This document shows positions 60,355-64,000 of a DNA stretch of 64,000 nt, piece after piece. The translations under genes and the position numbers were made by a program. Location: contig NZ_QUOV01000001.1 of NCBI RefSeq assembly GCF_003390395.1, positions 186,001 to 250,000 of the forward strand, read 5' to 3'. How positions within the stretch are numbered: position 1 is the stretch's first letter; each line of letters opens with the position of its first letter. This stretch comes from Thalassotalea euphylliae (lineage in GTDB: Bacteria; Pseudomonadota; Gammaproteobacteria; Enterobacterales; Alteromonadaceae). The notes below the pieces were generated by a model that saw only the letters and a list, made by a program, of their open reading frames with translations, was not told where the DNA came from and made no database searches.

Positions 60355-62064
60355 TTAAGCGCGTGGCTTGCCGTTAGCGCCGTCAATCATTGGCAAGTCT
60401 AAACCTTGCTCTTGCGCGCATTTGATGGCGATATCGTAACCAGCATCGGCATGACGCATTACGCCTGTACCCGGATCGTTCCATAAAACGCGACCTAAAC
60501 GGGTGGCTGCTTCGTCAGTGCCATCAGCCACAATCACCACACCAGCATGTTGGCTAAAGCCCATGCCAACACCACCACCGTGATGTAAGCTAACCCAAGT
60601 GGCGCCGCCAGAGGTTGATAGCAGAGCATTCAATAATGGCCAGTCAGAAACTGCGTCTGAGCCATCTAACATACTTTCGGTTTCGCGGTTTGGTGAGGCA
60701 ACTGAGCCAGAGTCTAAGTGATCTCGACCAATCACGACTGGTGCTTTTAGTTCGCCATTTTTTACCATTTCATTGAATGCTAGTGCTAAGCGAGCGCGAT
60801 CTTTTAAGCCCACCCAACAAATACGTGCTGGTAAACCTTGGAACGCAATACGCTCTTTCGCCATATCTAACCAGTTGTGTAAGTGCGGGTTATCAGGGAT
60901 CAGCTCTTTAACTTTCTGGTCGGTTTTGTAGATATCTTCTGGATCACCTGACAATGCAACCCAGCGGAATGGGCCAATACCTTCGCAGAATAATGGGCGT
61001 ACATAGGCAGGTACAAAGCCCGGGAAATCAAAGGCATTGGTAATGCCTTCTTCCAGTGCCATTTGGCGAATGTTGTTACCGTAGTCAGTTGTTGCAGCAC
61101 CGGCGGCTTGTAAGTCCAGCATCGCTTGTACTTGTACTGCCATTGATTGCTTCGCTGCTTTGACTACAGCTGCTTCGTCTTGCAGACGCATTGCAGCCGC
61201 ATGCTCCATACTCCAACCTTGCGGTAGGTAACCGTTCAGTGGGTCGTGCGCCGAGGTTTGGTCAGTCACTACATCTGGTGTGATACCGCGCTTTACTAGC
61301 TCAGGGAAAACATCAGCCGCGTTACCCAGTAAGCCAACAGAGATAGCTTCACCTTTGGCACATGCGGTATTAATGATGTCTAACGCTTCGTCTAAGCTTG
61401 TTGCTTTTTTATCGACGTAGCGGGTTTTTAAGCGAAAATCAATGCGTGATTCGTCACATTCAACGACTAATGCGCTGTAACCGGCCATAGTTGCTGCTAG
61501 TGGCTGAGCACCACCCATGCCGCCCAATCCGCCAGTAAGTACCCACTTACCCTTGGCGTTGCCACCAAAGTGCTGTTTTGCCATAGCAACAAAGGTTTCG
61601 TAAGTACCTTGAACAATACCTTGCGAACCAATGTAAACCCAAGAGCCTGCGGTCATTTGGCCGTACATCATTAAGCCCTGCTTATCGAGCTCGTTGAAGT
61701 GCTCCCAATTGCCCCAGTTTGGTACTAGGTTAGAGTTGGCAATTAATACTCGTGGTGCATCGCTGTGAGTGCGAAAAACACCGACTGGCTTGCCCGATTG
61801 CACCAGTAAGGTTTCATCGTCTTCTAATCGATCCAAGGTTTCGACAATCTTGTCGTAGCATTCCCAGTTGCGAGCGGCACGGCCAATACCACCGTAAACT
61901 ACTAGTGATTGAGGGTGCTCAGCTACTTCATCATCCAAGTTGTTCATTAGCATGCGCTTAGCTGCTTCGGTTAACCAGCTTTTTGCGGTAATTTCGCTGC
62001 CAGTTGCCGCTTTAATCTTGCGGCTTTTGTCTAATCTAGGGTCAAGGCGAGGATCATTTGACAT
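60355..62064 (-). CDS. hutU: urocanate hydratase
   Basis: 569 residues. Contains the N-terminal [16 protein letters not shown], the NAD-binding [22 protein letters not shown] and the Cys region [17 protein letters not shown], and the C-terminal [17 protein letters not shown]. It converts urocanate to imidazolonepropionate using NAD+ as cofactor. It starts 46 bases after hutC and is followed by a 186-base gap to hutH. Confidence 0.97.
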   Translation of the reverse strand: MSNDPRLDPRLDKSRKIKAATGSEITAKSWLTEAAKRMLMNNLDDEVAEHPQSLVVYGGIGRAARNWECYDKIVETLDRLEDDETLLVQSGKPVGVFRTHSDAPRVLIANSNLVPNWGNWEHFNELDKQGLMMYGQMTAGSWVYIGSQGIVQGTYETFVAMAKQHFGGNAKGKWVLTGGLGGMGGAQPLAATMAGYSALVVECDESRIDFRLKTRYVDKKATSLDEALDIINTACAKGEAISVGLLGNAADVFPELVKRGITPDVVTDQTSAHDPLNGYLPQGWSMEHAAAMRLQDEAAVVKAAKQSMAVQVQAMLDLQAAGAATTDYGNNIRQMALEEGITNAFDFPGFVPAYVRPLFCEGIGPFRWVALSGDPEDIYKTDQKVKELIPDNPHLHNWLDMAKERIAFQGLPARICWVGLKDRARLALAFNEMVKNGELKAPVVIGRDHLDSGSVASPNRETESMLDGSDAVSDWPLLNALLSTSGGATWVSLHHGGGVGMGFSQHAGVVIVADGTDEAATRLGRVLWNDPGTGVMRHADAGYDIAIKCAQEQGLDLPMIDGANGKPRA

Positions 62065-62110
62065 GGTCTGCTCCTATAAAAGTGTAATGGCTATTAACAT
62101 TAGCGCTTGG

Positions 62111-62836
62111 CTAATCGTTAATAACAATATGGCCGCCGAGGCGATATTTATCGCCCGGCGACGTTAAAATAGCGACACTCACTACCCCTTGGCGCGCCCA
62201 AGTACGGCGCCTAACCCTGAGGCAAGGTTGGTGGTGATCAATATTTAATTGCTGGCAAACCGATTCGCTTGCCAACACAGCTTCAATTTCATGGGTTGCT
62301 TCGGTTAGTGGCGCAACCGATGATAAAAATTCGTGTGGTGTGATTTGGTTAAAGTCTTGTGCCAAATAATTTGGCACTAAGGCGCTGCTGACATAGCGCT
62401 GCTCTAATTGAATAGGCCGGTTGTTTTCTAGGTGCAGCACTTCAGAATAAAACACTTTATCGCCCGGCTGGCAGGCCAGCAGAATCGCGATTTCTTCATC
62501 AACACTAATCGATTCCAGCACCAGTTGTTTGGCTTGGTATTCGTGTCCGCGTGATTGCACTTCTTCCGCGATATTCTTGATTTCTAATAGCGACGATTGT
62601 GATTTAAAGGTGGCGACAAAGGTGCCAGCTCCTTGCGAGCGCACTAATACCCCTTGCTCGGTCAACTCTTGTAAAGCGCGACGAGCTGTCATCCGGCTAA
62701 CAGTAAACTGTTCAGCAAGCTCATTTTCTGACGGTACTTTGGCATGCTGCGGCCATTGACCAGACTCGATCTTATTTAAAATAAACTGTTTGATGATGCC
62801 AAACTTAGTGGTTGTCATCCCTTTGCTGGTCGCCAT
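62111..62836 (-). CDS. hutC: histidine utilization repressor (GntR family)
   Basis: 241 residues. GntR-type winged HTH (VPSENELAEQFTVSRMTARRALQELTEQGVLVRSQGAGTFVA) and a C-terminal UTRA effector domain. HutC binds hut operators and is released by urocanate. It heads the hutC-hutU-hutH operon, and two HutC-like palindromes lie between it and the divergent hutI, so it also controls itself. Confidence 0.95.
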   Translation of the reverse strand: MATSKGMTTTKFGIIKQFILNKIESGQWPQHAKVPSENELAEQFTVSRMTARRALQELTEQGVLVRSQGAGTFVATFKSQSSLLEIKNIAEEVQSRGHEYQAKQLVLESISVDEEIAILLACQPGDKVFYSEVLHLENNRPIQLEQRYVSSALVPNYLAQDFNQITPHEFLSSVAPLTEATHEIEAVLASESVCQQLNIDHHQPCLRVRRRTWARQGVVSVAILTSPGDKYRLGGHIVIND

Positions 62837-62866
62837 AACGGTGCGTACTGTAGTCGATAAATTTAA

Positions 62867-62880
62867 CTTGTATATACAAT
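62867..62880. promoter_or_regulatory. HutC operator 1
   Basis: CTTGTATATACAAT, containing the palindrome TTGTATATACAA, 31-44 bases before hutC. It matches the HutC core CTTGTATATACAAG. Confidence 0.8.
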
Positions 62881-62900
62881 CTCATGTTTTTAAAAAAATA

Positions 62901-62926
62901 ACAACACTTGTATATACAAGTGTTGT
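62901..62926. promoter_or_regulatory. HutC operator 2 (26-bp perfect palindrome)
   Basis: A perfect palindrome of 26 bases centred on CTTGTATATACAAG, with ACAACA on the left arm and its complement on the right. The same core as operator 1, placed to control the divergent hutI as well. Confidence 0.85.
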
Positions 62927-63042
62927 GTCGATTTTATTGTTCAACTATAGTTCGAATAAATGATAGCGCTGTTACAGATATGCTTGGCATATGGGCTTTT
63001 GAGCAAACAGCCGCAACTTTTGATGAAGAGAAGATGAAGATA

Positions 63043-64000
63043 ATGACAGCAAGTCACTGGCAGCAACTTATTATAAACGTCAACATCGCCACCATGACTG
63101 AGGGCGGTAACGGCTATGGTGAGATTAAAGGCGGCGCATTAGCAATTTCGAATGGCAAAATAGCTTGGTTGGGCGCAATGGCTGATCTACCAAGCTATGA
63201 TGCTAAGCAGCTAACTGTCATTGATGGTCAGGGCCAATGGTTGACACCTGGGCTGATAGACTGTCATACGCATTTGGTGTTTGGTGGTAGCCGCGCAAAC
63301 GAATTTGAAATGCGTTTACAAGGTAAAAGCTACGAAGAAATTGCTAATGCTGGCGGCGGTATTGTGTCAACGGTTGCCGCCACGCGCAGCGCTTCGCAAG
63401 CGGAATTAGTCGAGTTAGCTAAACCAAGGTTGGCAGCACTTTTCGAACAAGGTGTGTCAACCGTTGAGATTAAGTCTGGCTATGGCTTAGACACTGAAAC
63501 CGAGATAAAAATGCTGCGCGCTGCGGGCGAGTTAGCTGAGCAGTTTCCGGTTAATGTTCAACGAACCTTCCTTGGTGCGCATGCCTTGCCTGTCGAATTT
63601 CAAGGCAGGGCAGATGAATATATTGAGCTGGTTTGCGATGAAATGTTGCCTGCAGTTGCACAGCAGGGTTTAGCTGACGCCGTTGACGTATTTTGTGAAA
63701 GTGTGGGTTTTACGTTAGCGCAAACAAAACAAGTCTTTGATGCAGCCAAACAGCATAACTTAGCGATTAAAGTACATGCAGAGCAATTATCTAATTTAGG
63801 GGCAAGTGAATTAGCGGCAAGTTATGGCGCGCTGTCGTCTGATCATGTTGAGTTTCTGGACGAAGCGGGCGTTGAAGCGATGGCACACGCTGGCATGACG
63901 GCCGTGCTATTACCTGGTGCCTTTTATTTTCTTCGTGAAACGCAATTACCGCCTATAGAATTGCTGAGAAAGCATGGGGTTGCAATGGCTGTCGCCACTG
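63043..64000 (+). CDS. hutI: imidazolonepropionase (partial, cut by window end)
   Basis: About 319 residues before the window ends; the family is near 400. Starts at ATG 63043 ([18 protein letters not shown]) with GAGAAG nine bases upstream; in-frame ATGs at 63034 and 62980 are alternatives. Amidohydrolase metal site [10 protein letters not shown], the HutI-specific GGGIVSTV and [13 protein letters not shown] segments, and [12 protein letters not shown] are present. It opens the imidazolone ring to N-formimino-glutamate. Divergent from hutC. Confidence 0.95.
   Translation, partial: MTASHWQQLIINVNIATMTEGGNGYGEIKGGALAISNGKIAWLGAMADLPSYDAKQLTVIDGQGQWLTPGLIDCHTHLVFGGSRANEFEMRLQGKSYEEIANAGGGIVSTVAATRSASQAELVELAKPRLAALFEQGVSTVEIKSGYGLDTETEIKMLRAAGELAEQFPVNVQRTFLGAHALPVEFQGRADEYIELVCDEMLPAVAQQGLADAVDVFCESVGFTLAQTKQVFDAAKQHNLAIKVHAEQLSNLGASELAASYGALSSDHVEFLDEAGVEAMAHAGMTAVLLPGAFYFLRETQLPPIELLRKHGVAMAVAT

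Overview
The window is chromosomal DNA of a marine gammaproteobacterium of the order Alteromonadales, most like Colwelliaceae (Thalassotalea or Colwellia type). That placement is inferred from the rRNA sequences, AT-leaning codon use, a PomAB-type motor pair and gene orders shared with Escherichia coli (comF/gntX-bioH; sthA-fabR-trmA-rrn; glnA-ntrB-ntrC divergent from typA; rph-pyrE near yicC). No database search was possible.

Layout. 1-8.9 kb: comF/gntX and bioH, a rod-protein-like small protein, an SprA-type metalloprotease, a histidine phosphatase, sthA, a fatty-acid desaturase with a FabR operator, fabR and an exported unknown. 9-17 kb: trmA, an exported repeat protein and a complete rrn operon (twin promoters, 16S, tRNA-Ala, tRNA-Ile, 23S, two different 5S genes). 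17-28.4 kb: epmA, a MerC-like protein with a double operator, ntrC-ntrB, glnA with sigma-54/NtrC control, typA, small ORFs and membrane proteins. 28.4-33.7 kb: pip-dtd, a candidate sRNA, hemE, a carboxylesterase and rph-pyrE. 33.9-39.1 kb: a Tat/GMC oxidoreductase cluster and a Fur-controlled TonB receptor lying between rph and yicC.

40.2-47.2 kb is a mobile island of about 6.9 kb inserted in the 3' end of yicC. It carries a tyrosine integrase, an AlpA-like regulator, a MobV relaxase with a candidate oriT, and a tightly overlapping four-gene restriction-modification operon (small HTH protein, winged-helix protein, nuclease-like protein, 5-methylcytosine methyltransferase). Both att copies encode the same yicC C-terminus (QIQNIE-stop) with different codons, and the probable original yicC terminator now lies beyond the island.

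47.2-64 kb: a porin / PstS-like binding protein / two-receiver hybrid kinase group, a methyltransferase, a GNAT-thioesterase fusion, a YeeZ-like protein, an XRE membrane regulator whose start lies in a small inverted-repeat element, motB-motA in reversed order, and the histidine-utilisation genes hutC-hutU-hutH divergent from hutI (cut by the window end) with two HutC operators between them.

The most notable items are the yicC island with its R-M operon and a roughly 90-nt orphan sRNA candidate between dtd and hemE.
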